The position numbers and the translations under genes were made by a program. Shown here in pieces: positions 30,071-39,601 of a DNA stretch of 42,043 nucleotides. The first letter of the stretch is position 1. The number at the start of each line of letters is the position of its first letter. The stretch lies in NCBI RefSeq assembly GCF_025821625.1, contig NZ_JACKSH010000026.1, forward strand, positions 1 through 42,043. The letters are read 5' to 3'. The DNA comes from Mycolicibacterium pyrenivorans. Its GTDB lineage: Bacteria > Actinomycetota > Actinomycetes > Mycobacteriales > Mycobacteriaceae. The notes under the pieces were generated by a model. That model did no database searches, had not been told where the DNA came from, and saw only the letters and a list, made by a program, of their open reading frames with translations.

Positions 30071-31408
30071 TCAGCTCTCGGCGCTGACCGACTCCGCGAC
30101 CCGCACCGCCATCTGGCGGGCGGTGTCCTCGTCGGCGGCCTCCACCATCACGCGGACGACTTGTTCGGTCCCCGAGGGCCGCAACAGGATTCGTCCCGTA
30201 TCGCCGAGTTCTTCTTCGACCTGAGCCACGGCGTCGCGCACCGACGGGGCGTCGGCGACGGTCGCCTTGTCCGTCACCTCGACGTTGATCAGCACCTGCG
30301 GCAGCGTCTGCATCGGCGCGGCGAGGTCGGCGAGGCTGTGGCGCGTCTGGGCCATCCGGGACATCAACCGAAGCCCGGTGACGATGCCGTCGCCGGTGGT
30401 GCCGAACGCGGGCATCACGATGTGCCCGGACTGCTCGCCGCCGAGCGAGTACTCACCGGCGCGGAGTTCTTCGAGGACATAGCGGTCACCGACGCCGGTG
30501 GTGCGGACGCCGATGCCGGCGGACCGCATCGCCAGGTGCAGCCCCAGATTGCTCATGACGGTGGCCACCAGGGTGTCCGAGACGAGCTCACCGGCCTCGT
30601 GCATCGCCAGCGCCAGCACCACCATGATCGCGTCACCGTCGATGACACGGCCGTGGCCGTCGACGGCCAGGCACCGGTCGGCGTCGCCGTCGTGGGCCAG
30701 GCCCAGGTCGGCACCGTAGGACACCACCGCCGAGCGCAGATCCTGCATGTGCGTGGAGCCGCAGCCGTCGTTGATGTTCAGCCCGTTGGGCTCGGCGTTG
30801 ATCGCGATGACGTTGGCGCCCGCCGCGCGGTAGGCACGCGGCGCCGCGACCGACGCCGCGCCGTGAGCACAGTCGACGACGACCGTTAGGCCGTCGAGGC
30901 GGGTGGAGGCGGCCTTGCCGGCGTGCCGCAGGTACCGCTCCAAGGCGTCCTCGGCGTCGACGACGCGGCCGATGCCCGCGCCGGTCGGCCGCGTTCCCGG
31001 CCCCTGGTGAACGAGTTCCTCGATGCGGTCCTCGGTGGCATCGTCGAGCTTGTGCCCGCCGGGTCCGAAGATCTTGATGCCGTTGTCGGGCATCGGGTTG
31101 TGCGAGGCGGAGATCATCACGCCGAAATCGGCGTCGTAAGCGCTGGTCAGGTACGCCACGGCAGGCGTGGGCAGGACGCCGGCCCGCAGCGCGTCCACGC
31201 CTTCGCTGGTCACCCCGGCGATCACGGCGGCCTCGAGCATCTCGCTGCTGGCCCGCGGGTCGCGTCCGACCACGGCGACCCGCCTGCGGGTCTCGCCGAT
31301 CCTGAGCAGCCGTCGGGCCGCCGCCGCACCCAGCGCCATCGCCAGCTCAGCGGTCAGCTCCTGGTTGGCGACGCCGCGCACCCCGTCGGTGCCGAACAGT
31401 CGAGCCAT
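30071..31408 (-). CDS. glmM: Phosphoglucosamine mutase
   Basis: A 445-residue alpha-D-phosphohexomutase converting glucosamine-6-phosphate to glucosamine-1-phosphate, the step after GlmS. The phosphorylated serine is S102 in ISASHNP, the metal loop is DGDADR and the sugar-binding GGEQSGH is present, as is the C-terminal phosphate-binding [12 protein letters not shown]. The start [12 protein letters not shown] at 31408 is the family's usual start. The length is close to M. tuberculosis MrsA (448). Confidence 0.97.
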   Translation of the reverse strand: MARLFGTDGVRGVANQELTAELAMALGAAAARRLLRIGETRRRVAVVGRDPRASSEMLEAAVIAGVTSEGVDALRAGVLPTPAVAYLTSAYDADFGVMISASHNPMPDNGIKIFGPGGHKLDDATEDRIEELVHQGPGTRPTGAGIGRVVDAEDALERYLRHAGKAASTRLDGLTVVVDCAHGAASVAAPRAYRAAGANVIAINAEPNGLNINDGCGSTHMQDLRSAVVSYGADLGLAHDGDADRCLAVDGHGRVIDGDAIMVVLALAMHEAGELVSDTLVATVMSNLGLHLAMRSAGIGVRTTGVGDRYVLEELRAGEYSLGGEQSGHIVMPAFGTTGDGIVTGLRLMSRMAQTRHSLADLAAPMQTLPQVLINVEVTDKATVADAPSVRDAVAQVEEELGDTGRILLRPSGTEQVVRVMVEAADEDTARQMAVRVAESVSAES

Positions 31409-31555
31409 GGGTGACAACCTCTCACAAATAGTGGTTTGAGGGCCAACCGCCGCTCGTAGCGTCCGTGCCGGCACCGAATCGATACCCGGGTGAGACCAGC
31501 AACCGGCTCACCGCCCGCATCCGGCGAGGTTGCAGGCGGTGCAGGGGGTTCCTTA

Positions 31556-32014
31556 TCAGCCTTCGGCGTTGAAGGGGATGTCCGCCTCGCCCTCACCAGG
31601 AACGGCGGGGGCCTGCGAACCCTCTTCCTCTGGGGCGGCTTCTTCCCCGCCGGGCACTGCCGGAGCCTCCGACTCGACTGCCCCATCGGCGGGAGCCTGC
31701 ACCGGCTCAGTCGTGTTCTGGACGATCAGCACGTCCGGGCACACCGTCTGCGCGGCGCCTTCGACATCGGCGAGCTGGGCAAGCCCGACCGCGGCCGCCG
31801 GATCGCTGCCACAGGCCCCGGCGGCTGCGGCGGCAGCCTCCTCGACCGGGACGCTGTCCTGTGTGGTCGAGCCACCGACGAGCACCGTCACCAGGCCGTC
31901 CGACTCTGGGGCAGGGGGTTCTTCCGGCTGCGCGTTCGCCATCGTCAAACCGGCTGTGAACAGCAGCGACCCACCGAGGACGGCACCCGCTGCGGCATTC
32001 TTGAGCTCGATCAT
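31556..32014 (-). CDS. Exported Ala/Pro/Glu-rich protein
   Basis: A 152-residue protein with a signal peptide (KNAAAGAVLGGSLLFTAGLT) and expected cleavage at ANAQ (about residue 28). The mature part has two cysteines (C68, C92) and an acidic, proline-rich C-terminus. The ATG follows GAAGGGAGA. It lies between rpsI and glmM and is not recognisable by family. Low complexity lowers confidence in function but not in its being a gene. Confidence 0.68.
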   Translation of the reverse strand: MIELKNAAAGAVLGGSLLFTAGLTMANAQPEEPPAPESDGLVTVLVGGSTTQDSVPVEEAAAAAAGACGSDPAAAVGLAQLADVEGAAQTVCPDVLIVQNTTEPVQAPADGAVESEAPAVPGGEEAAPEEEGSQAPAVPGEGEADIPFNAEG

Positions 32015-32236
32015 GCATGTCTCCCTTCGGTCAGGGACCGGGTACCCACCGGGGCGGCGGAACGTAACTCGCCGCGGGTGAACAGCCCGTTAACCGGGCC
32101 GCGAGGTTGACCAGGCCGGCAGAAACGGCCTGCCGACGCCACAGGGGCGCCCGAGCTCCTGACCCGAGGTTGCGTACCGGGGAGACGGAACTCAAGTCCC
32201 GCCCCCGCCAGGGCCGCATACCCCGGGAACGACAGA

Positions 32237-32270
32237 CGCCCGGCCACTCGCGATGCGAGCAGACCGGGCG
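32237..32270 (-). terminator. Terminator hairpin of rplM-rpsI
   Basis: An outer 7-bp stem (CGCCCGG 32237-32243 with CCGGGCG 32264-32270) encloses an inner 5-bp stem (CTCGC/GCGAG, 32247-32259). It starts 17 bases after the rpsI stop on the minus strand. There is no T tract, as is common in mycobacteria. Confidence 0.6.
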
Positions 32271-32286
32271 CCATGCCGTGGTTCGA

Positions 32287-32802
32287 TCAGCGCTTGCTGT
32301 ACTGAGGCGCCTTGCGCGCCTTCTTCAGGCCGTACTTCTTGCGCTCGATGGCACGCGGGTCGCGGGTGAGGAACCCGGCCTTCTTCAGCGCGGGCCGGTC
32401 CTCCGGCTGCACGATGATGAGGGCACGGGCGATCGCCAGTCGCAGCGCGCCGGCCTGGCCGGACGGACCGCCGCCGTCCAGGTGGGCGAAGACGTCGAAG
32501 CTGTCGACCCGGTCGACGGTCACCAGCGGCGCCTTGATGAGCTGCTGGTGCACCTTGTTGGGGAAGTAGTTCTCCAACGTGCGGCCGTCGAGGTTGAACT
32601 GGCCGGTGCCGGGCACCAGGCGCACCCGGACCACGGCCTCCTTGCGGCGGCCGACGGTCTGGATCGGACGATCCATGATGACGGGCTCGCGCGCGGGGGC
32701 CTCGGCCTCGGCGACCTCGGTGTGGGCGACCTCGGCGGGGGCGGCCTCGGTGGCTTCGGCGATGTCAGGGGTTTCTGGAGACATCTCGGGAGACTCGGTC
32801 AC
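32287..32802 (-). CDS. rpsI: 30S ribosomal protein S9
   Basis: A 171-residue S9 with an acidic N-terminal extension (about 1-40) usual for mycobacteria, then [19 protein letters not shown] and the C-terminal [17 protein letters not shown] that reaches the tRNA in the P site. GTG 32802 overlaps the rplM stop by 4 bases (GTGA), giving the conserved rplM-rpsI operon. Confidence 0.98.
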   Translation of the reverse strand: MTESPEMSPETPDIAEATEAAPAEVAHTEVAEAEAPAREPVIMDRPIQTVGRRKEAVVRVRLVPGTGQFNLDGRTLENYFPNKVHQQLIKAPLVTVDRVDSFDVFAHLDGGGPSGQAGALRLAIARALIIVQPEDRPALKKAGFLTRDPRAIERKKYGLKKARKAPQYSKR

Positions 32803-33242
32803 TGGGCCACCTGCTTGATCTCGAACGGAATCGGCTGCTGAGCGGTATGCGGGTGCTGTGCACCGACGTAGACCTTCAGCTTCTTCTGGATCTGGCGCCC
32901 GAGCTTGGTGTGCGGGAGCATGCCGAGGATCGCCCGCTCGACGACGCGGTCGGCGTGCTTCTCCATCTCGTCACCGAGCGCGCGCTTGCGCAGCCCGCCG
33001 GGGTAACCCGAGTGGCGGTAGGCCATCTTCTTCTGGAGCTTGTCGCCGCTGATGGCGACCTTCTCGGCGTTGATGACGATGACGAAATCGCCACCGTCGA
33101 CATTCGGCGTGAACGTCGGCTTGTGCTTGCCGCGCAGCAGCTTCGCTGCTTCAACGGCGAGCCGGCCGAGCACCACATCCGTGGCGTCGATGACGTACCA
33201 CGAGCGTGTGGTGTCACCCGCCTTCGGCGTGTACGTAGGCAC
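32799..33242 (-). CDS. rplM: 50S ribosomal protein L13
   Basis: A 147-residue L13 with GTG start at 33242 ([20 protein letters not shown]). It shows [20 protein letters not shown], the [12 protein letters not shown] block, the [11 protein letters not shown] signature and [17 protein letters not shown]. First gene of the rplM-rpsI operon. Confidence 0.98.
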   Translation of the reverse strand: MPTYTPKAGDTTRSWYVIDATDVVLGRLAVEAAKLLRGKHKPTFTPNVDGGDFVIVINAEKVAISGDKLQKKMAYRHSGYPGGLRKRALGDEMEKHADRVVERAILGMLPHTKLGRQIQKKLKVYVGAQHPHTAQQPIPFEIKQVAQ

Positions 33243-33378
33243 AGCGCATACCTTCTTCTCTAGGGTTGGATCCCCGGTGACCCGGAGTGCCGGTCAGGCG
33301 TGGGCTGAGGACTGCCTCGGCGACCGGCAGGGACCCGAGGCGACCGACGGCCGGAAGGCCAGCGCACGCCAACGAGCG

Positions 33379-33408
33379 AGCTTACCTGTGGATATCCGCG
33401 CAGGTCAA
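33379..33408 (-). promoter_or_regulatory. Predicted rplM-rpsI promoter
   Basis: On the minus strand TTGACC (33403-33408), an 18-base spacer and TAAGCT (33379-33384) form a SigA-type promoter. It would give a leader of about 130 bases before rplM, in which no clear L13-type regulatory structure was found. Confidence 0.5.
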
Positions 33409-33436
33409 AACGCGTCAACCGAGCCGCGAACAGACA

Positions 33437-33474
33437 CGAACTCGCACGGATCGAGGGGGATCCGTGCGAGTTCG
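33437..33474. terminator. Perfect 16-bp hairpin between rplM and the aldehyde dehydrogenase gene
   Basis: Arms CGAACTCGCACGGATC (33437-33452) and its exact complement (33459-33474) with a 6-base loop. It lies 45 bases after the dehydrogenase stop (minus strand). It should end transcription from that side before the rplM promoter. Confidence 0.7.
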
Positions 33475-33478
33475 CGTT

Positions 33479-33499
33479 CCCCGGCCCTGCGGGCCGGGG
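33479..33499. terminator. Second hairpin between rplM and the aldehyde dehydrogenase gene
   Basis: CCCCGGCCC (33479-33487) pairs with GGGCCGGGG (33491-33499) around TGC. It directly precedes the 16-bp hairpin in the minus direction, so the two form a tandem terminator. Confidence 0.55.
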
Positions 33500-33518
33500 G
33501 CCACCTGGGCCCTGCGGT

Positions 33519-35042
<1,524 letters not shown>

Positions 35043-35075
35043 GGTGGATCTCCTGGTCTTCGTCGACGGATCGGT

Positions 35076-35137
35076 CGACACACACGTGTGTCGTGTGTCA
35101 CTCAACCTACGCTTGCAACCGTTGCACCACAGTTGCA
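35076..35137. promoter_or_regulatory. Repeat-rich control region upstream of the aldehyde dehydrogenase
   Basis: It holds the 12-base palindrome ACACACGTGTGT (35080-35091) and two direct GTGTGTC copies (35086-35092 and 35093-35099). Three TTGCA half-sites at 35113-35117, 35122-35126 and 35133-35137 lie farther upstream. This suggests binding of one or more regulators. Confidence 0.42.
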
Positions 35138-35168
35138 TCGTCGGGTTGTCGCCGGAGAGAATCCCGGT

Positions 35169-35255
35169 ATCGCCGAACCACGCCGCACCCCCCGCCAGCA
35201 GCGCTCCCACGCGACGATGCGCACGCTGCTCGAGGCGGTGGTCGCGCGTGATGGC
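35169..35255 (+). pseudogene. N-terminal remnant of a TetR-type regulator
   Basis: The plus-strand frame reads [20 protein letters not shown] then [15 protein letters not shown]-x-R-S-x-A-T-x-x-x-L-L-E-A is the typical start of TetR proteins, before the helix-turn-helix. After this the frame decays. It is divergent from the aldehyde dehydrogenase, where such a regulator would sit. The match is short. Confidence 0.42.
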
Positions 35256-35287
35256 CCGCCACGAGTTCGACGTCGACTCGCTGATGG

Positions 35288-36205
35288 TCACGGTCGATGC
35301 GCTTGCACCGCCACCGTCCTGACCGTCTCCCGCATCGTCGTCCGCAGCTGGGTCAGGCCCGGCTCCTCGATCGGATAGTGACCGCAGTTCTCCAGCATGA
35401 CGAGTTTCGTCGGTCCCGAAATACGTTGCAGGAAGCGAATACTCAACTCCGGCGGGGTCCATGTGTCGGGCGCGACAAGCGTGACAGGCGCGGCAGCGAA
35501 GGACTCGGGCGCGGTGTGGCTGTAGTTCATCCAGCCGGCCACGAACCCCAGCGGGACGCTGACGCCGCCGCCGCGCGGGTCGGATGCGCACAATCGCGAC
35601 AACCGCGGGTCGGTGCTCATCTGGGTCATGTCGGCCAGCCAGCGGATGGGTAGCCGGAGGCGCCCGACGACGGGGTCGATCGCGCGCAGCAGTGCCGGAG
35701 CGGGGCGGCCCATCCACGCGAACCGGGTGGCAGCGGCGCGGGCCGCAGGGTCGGACATGTCGAGCAGGCAGGTCGCCACCACGGCGGCGACGAGTTCGGT
35801 CCGCGCGGCGACCTCATAGGCCAGCATGCCGCCCATGCTGGCGCCGAACAGGATCAGCGGGCGCGGGTCGGCGGCGCGCTCCGCGCGGGCGAGGTCGCAC
35901 AGCAACTCGACCCAGTCGTCGTAGCGGACGGTCGATGGGTGGGGCTCCTCGGTGTCGCCATAGAGCGGCAGGTCGGGGGCGAGCACGTCGACGCCCTCAC
36001 CGGCCGCGACGGCGGCCGCGGGCCAGAGTGCGCCGCTGTAGCCGCCGCCGCCGTGGATCACCATGACACGCACCGCGGCTTCGGGTACGGCGGCCCTGGC
36101 GATGTGGACCCGCCGCCCCCGCCACTGCCACCACGTGCTGCTCGGCGCCGTCATGTCGGCGGTGTAGGCGGCGGGGACGAAAGCCGAGTAATCGCGAAAG
36201 TCCAT
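35288..36205 (-). CDS. Alpha/beta hydrolase
   Basis: A 305-residue alpha/beta hydrolase. It has [15 protein letters not shown] (oxyanion), [12 protein letters not shown], the nucleophile elbow FGASMGGML (GxSxG), and [13 protein letters not shown] with the base histidine. The aspartate is probably in [13 protein letters not shown] at 36205 ([14 protein letters not shown]) is chosen; a longer frame to 36256 is less likely. The substrate is unknown. It lies between the GAF regulator and the aldehyde dehydrogenase on the same strand. Confidence 0.86.
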   Translation of the reverse strand: MDFRDYSAFVPAAYTADMTAPSSTWWQWRGRRVHIARAAVPEAAVRVMVIHGGGGYSGALWPAAAVAAGEGVDVLAPDLPLYGDTEEPHPSTVRYDDWVELLCDLARAERAADPRPLILFGASMGGMLAYEVAARTELVAAVVATCLLDMSDPAARAAATRFAWMGRPAPALLRAIDPVVGRLRLPIRWLADMTQMSTDPRLSRLCASDPRGGGVSVPLGFVAGWMNYSHTAPESFAAAPVTLVAPDTWTPPELSIRFLQRISGPTKLVMLENCGHYPIEEPGLTQLRTTMRETVRTVAVQAHRP

Positions 36206-36301
36206 GGGTCCATCGTGGATCCCCGCATTACCTTGACAACTCGCGTTCGACACCACCGTCTGCCCGGGTCAGGGCCGTGGCGCGGCATGCTGCTCAGGTT
36301 C

Positions 36302-37612
36302 TCAGCCGAGTTCGAAGTCCAGGCCCGCGAGGTGCCCGCCCGCCTGCGCCCGCGCCACCGCGTTGAGTCCGGCGCTGTCCCGCAGCTCCCGCCAGCCGTC
36401 CCGGTCGTCGCGGCCCTCGGGCAACTCGAGCCAGCGCCGCAGCAGTCCCGGCCGCCCCTGCCTGCTCTCGGCGAGGACCGCGCCGCGCAGCGTCGCCGAC
36501 AGCTGGGTGCGCAACCGCGCGATCGCCGGTGACACCGACTGCGTCAGCAGCGGGCCCGGATAGCGGGCGAGCGCGGACTCGACGTCGCCGGCGTCGAGTG
36601 CGTCGAAGACCTCGCCGATGTCGCTGGTGATCGGCACCAGCAACCGGTAGGGACGCGACCCCAGGTTCTCGGCGCCGACGACCTTGCGCAGCCGGGACAT
36701 CTCGGCGCGCACCGTGACCACGTCGAGGTCCTTGTCGTCCAGCAGCACGGCCAGGTGGTCTGCCGACAGTCCCTCCGGATGCCTGCTCAGCAACACCAGG
36801 ATGTCGGCGTGGCGACCGGTCAGGTGGGCCGCCCGCAGATGGCCGTAGCTGTCGGTGGTCACCCAGCGGGGGCGGTCGCCGCCGAGCACGACCAGATGCG
36901 GCTTGCGGGTTGCGGGTTCGGCGGCGACGCCCGCCACCCGCAGCAACGCGAGGTGGTTCTCGACGGCCACCGCGGTCGCGCGCACCAGCGCCAGTGTCTG
37001 CGAGGTCGCCACCTGCGTGCCGCCCGTCAGGTCGATCGCGCCGAGCAACGCGCCGGTGGTCGGGTCGTGCACGGGTGCCGCGGTGCAACTCCACGGCTGG
37101 ACCACGCGCGAGAAGTGTTCCGACCCGTGGATCTGCAGCTCGCGGTCCAGCGCCAGCGCGGTGCCAGGCGCGTTGGTCCCGGCGCCGCGTTCGCTCCAGT
37201 CGGCTCCGGGAACGAAGTTCATCGCCTCGGCCTTGCGGCATGCCGTCGGGTCACCCTCGACCCACAGCAGCGTGCCGTCGGCGGCGCTGACCGCGACGAC
37301 GACGCCGGAGTGGGCCGCGTCGTCGACGAGGAGGCGACGGATGACGGGCAGCGCGGGCGCCAGCGGATGCGTCTCCCGCAGCCGCTCGACCGCGGTGAGG
37401 GCGGCCGCGGCGCGGGCACCGTCCAGGTCGGGATCGACACCGCCGGCCAGGCTGCGCTGCCAACTCTGCGCGACGACCGGGCGCACCGCGTTCGAGTTCA
37501 GGTAGGTGGCGTCGACCTCACCGGCGACGAACAGTTCGTGGACCGCACGCAACCGCGAGGGCGACGGGCTGGCGCCCTGTCGTTCCTTCGGACTTGCCAC
37601 CGTTGCGTTCAC
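36302..37612 (-). CDS. GAF-domain transcription regulator (AcoR-like, no AAA+ domain)
   Basis: A 436-residue regulator. The N-terminal part contains the helical VAQSWQRSLAGGVDPD seen in AcoR-like regulators. A GAF sensor follows (VVVAVSAADGTLLWVEGD, then AGTNAPGTAL and WSCTAAPVHDPTTGALLGAIDLTGG). The C-terminus carries a winged-helix-like block (LVLLSRHPEGLSADHLAVLL, VTVRAEMSRLRKVVG). The AAA+ sigma-54 activation domain of true AcoR is absent, as is usual in actinobacteria. Such proteins control alcohol and aldehyde dehydrogenase genes; here the likely target is the dehydrogenase at 33519. Confidence 0.86.
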   Translation of the reverse strand: MNATVASPKERQGASPSPSRLRAVHELFVAGEVDATYLNSNAVRPVVAQSWQRSLAGGVDPDLDGARAAAALTAVERLRETHPLAPALPVIRRLLVDDAAHSGVVVAVSAADGTLLWVEGDPTACRKAEAMNFVPGADWSERGAGTNAPGTALALDRELQIHGSEHFSRVVQPWSCTAAPVHDPTTGALLGAIDLTGGTQVATSQTLALVRATAVAVENHLALLRVAGVAAEPATRKPHLVVLGGDRPRWVTTDSYGHLRAAHLTGRHADILVLLSRHPEGLSADHLAVLLDDKDLDVVTVRAEMSRLRKVVGAENLGSRPYRLLVPITSDIGEVFDALDAGDVESALARYPGPLLTQSVSPAIARLRTQLSATLRGAVLAESRQGRPGLLRRWLELPEGRDDRDGWRELRDSAGLNAVARAQAGGHLAGLDFELG

Positions 37613-37683
37613 GCTCCTGACCGTGGACTGTGCCGGCCATCACACCTGGCGCCACCATAGCCCAAACCGGGCGAAGACAGTGA

Positions 37684-37728
37684 CTGTGCGGCCCCCGTTC
37701 GGCTCCCCTCCGTCCGGGGGCCGCACAG
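37684..37728 (-). terminator. Terminator hairpin after esxT
   Basis: Perfect 14-bp stem: CTGTGCGGCCCCCG (37684-37697) with its complement at 37715-37728, 17-base loop. It begins about 20 bases past the esxT stop and closes the ESX-4 operon. Confidence 0.72.
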
Positions 37729-37748
37729 ACTGTGGTGGGGCCGTGTCT

Positions 37749-38045
37749 CTACAGGCCCCAGGCGCTGGCTGCGCTGCGGTCGGTGGCGGCGACGTCGTCG
37801 GCGCCGTCGCGTACCGCGTTGCCCAGGCTGAACAGGATGTGGTTGAGCGCCCCGACGGCCTGCTCCCAGCGGGTCTGCTCGACGCGGTAGGCCTCGGCCG
37901 CCTCGCGCGTCCAGGTCGACTGCAACGGGGTGATCTGTGCCCGGAGGTCGTCCAGCACCGCGTTCAGCCGCGTTGACGTGGAGTGGATGTCCTGGCGGAC
38001 GGTGTATTCGATCTCGGCGAAGTCGTAGGAAAGCGTGGGGTCCAT
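37749..38045 (-). CDS. esxT: ESX-4 substrate EsxT
   Basis: A 98-residue helical hairpin WXG100-family protein (MDPTLSYDFAEIEYTVRQDI). The turn is STWTREAAEAYR, with W45 but arginine in place of the glycine of W-x-G. It pairs with EsxU; the two genes are 10 bases apart. Orthologue of Rv3444c by order and sequence. Secreted by the type VII system ESX-4. Confidence 0.92.
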   Translation of the reverse strand: MDPTLSYDFAEIEYTVRQDIHSTSTRLNAVLDDLRAQITPLQSTWTREAAEAYRVEQTRWEQAVGALNHILFSLGNAVRDGADDVAATDRSAASAWGL

Positions 38046-38055
38046 CAGATGCTCC

Positions 38056-38388
38056 TCAGAGGTTGGTGGCGACGGAACCGATGCGCTGCGAGTGGCTGTC
38101 GGTGGCCTCCCGCAGGATGCGCTCGTTGTCCCGGATGGTCTCCGAGATGCGTTGCAGCGCGGCGTTCAACTTCAGCGACTCGGCGTTCCACCGCTCCACG
38201 ACGTCGCGAAAGCGCGCAGCGGCCACGCCGCCCCACACCGAGAGCGGGACACTGCTCATCCTGCCGATGAACGACTGCAGCAGCGCCCGGATCTCGTCGT
38301 TGCGGGCGTCGGTCTTGCCCGCGACCGAGATCATCAGGTCGAGGTCGGTGGTGAGCGCTGGGCCCGAGGGCCCGGACGGGGTCGTCAT
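38056..38388 (-). CDS. esxU: ESX-4 substrate EsxU
   Basis: A 110-residue WXG100 protein with the motif [11 protein letters not shown] (W52-G53-G54). Helices flank the turn as expected. ATG 38388 follows GAAAGGA. Partner of EsxT in the ESX-4 heterodimer; corresponds to Rv3445c. Confidence 0.92.
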   Translation of the reverse strand: MTTPSGPSGPALTTDLDLMISVAGKTDARNDEIRALLQSFIGRMSSVPLSVWGGVAAARFRDVVERWNAESLKLNAALQRISETIRDNERILREATDSHSQRIGSVATNL

Positions 38389-38461
38389 CGCGATCCTTTC
38401 GTGTCTGCACAAGCGGTATGTAGGTAGGACGCGGCGGTAAGCAGTTCGGTTCCATGCGATT

Positions 38462-39601
38462 TCAGCCCACCACGTGCGCCGACCGGACGGCGCGCGCACA
38501 CACATCGTCGATCGTGGCGCGGTGGGCAGCTGCGCTCTGACAGCCGATGGCGATGCGGACCTCACCGTCGATCACCACGGCCCAGTCGGTCTCACTGTCC
38601 CTCCGAACCTCGCGGTAGGTCACCGCGGGCCTGCCGCCGACGCTGCCGCCGGGATCGAAGTCGGCGAACACCCCGGCGGGTTCGGATTCGAATGCGCGCC
38701 GCAGCGATTCGGCGACATCGGCCATCGTCGCCGGCGCCGCGCCGACAGACTGCGTGATGTGAAGAGCGGTCCGGTCGCCCGAGGGCGCCGACACCCGCAG
38801 CCGGGCCGATCCGGGCCCCGAAGTGACGCGCTCCACCGTCCACTGCGCGGGTACCAGGATTTCGACGCGGCCCTCGACCAGTACTGCCGTGGGCGAATCG
38901 GCCCGGTTCTGGCCTGACAGCCCCTGCGCTGCCCATCCCCCGCCGAGTGCCGCCACCGACAGCAGGACGCCGGTGAGCACTGCGGTCGCCCGACGCCGCG
39001 AGCGCTCATCCGCGGCCCCGGCCGGTGCGGATTGCGGCAACACACCGGTCACGGCGTGCACCACTCGGCGGCGGTCGGCGTGCGTCACGGGGATGCCTGC
39101 GGCGCGAAGCCGAGCGAACAGCGCCGGTGCCGGCCTGGCAACACCTGCGGGCACATCGACGAGCACCTCGGCCGCGGCGCCCAGGTGGGCCGCGAGGTCG
39201 CGGTCACCGCGGGGCAGTACCTCGATCTCGGAGGCGGGTGATGCGACGACCGCGAACTCCTCGGAGAACTCCACCACCGTGGCTGCGCTGTTCACGGCGC
39301 CCAGCATCGAGGCTCGTTGCAGCACAACGACTTCAGCGGCCACACCGCGGGCCGAGTCGGTGACCAGCTCGACGCGCGCCGTCGACCACCACGTGGGAAC
39401 GACGAGGACCAGCGTCTCGCCGCGCGCTGCGGCGACCACGTCGAGGAGGTCGCTCCACAGCCGCCGCACCTCGACCGGCCGTTCGTCGAGCAGCGCGAGC
39501 CGATCGTCGATGCATTCGATGGCGGCCGAGATCCAATCCCGCGGGCCGCTGTTGGGCCCTCGGACGGTCTGCGGGCCGACCTCGACCACGGCGGGGTTCA
39601 C
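38462..39601 (-). CDS. Type VII secretion-associated protein (Rv3446c-like)
   Basis: A 379-residue protein with a cytoplasmic part (about 1-215), one membrane segment ([21 protein letters not shown], near 215-235) and an extracytoplasmic domain ([20 protein letters not shown] to HVVG). This is the family found next to eccC in ESX-4 clusters (Rv3446c). GTG 39601 overlaps the eccC4 stop by 4 bases. Its exact role is not established. Confidence 0.86.
   Translation of the reverse strand: MNPAVVEVGPQTVRGPNSGPRDWISAAIECIDDRLALLDERPVEVRRLWSDLLDVVAAARGETLVLVVPTWWSTARVELVTDSARGVAAEVVVLQRASMLGAVNSAATVVEFSEEFAVVASPASEIEVLPRGDRDLAAHLGAAAEVLVDVPAGVARPAPALFARLRAAGIPVTHADRRRVVHAVTGVLPQSAPAGAADERSRRRATAVLTGVLLSVAALGGGWAAQGLSGQNRADSPTAVLVEGRVEILVPAQWTVERVTSGPGSARLRVSAPSGDRTALHITQSVGAAPATMADVAESLRRAFESEPAGVFADFDPGGSVGGRPAVTYREVRRDSETDWAVVIDGEVRIAIGCQSAAAHRATIDDVCARAVRSAHVVG

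Noticed and set aside
31489..31512. Hairpin GGTGAG/CTCACC between glmM and the exported protein gene
   Set aside because: Only six pairs with a long loop; too weak to call a terminator.
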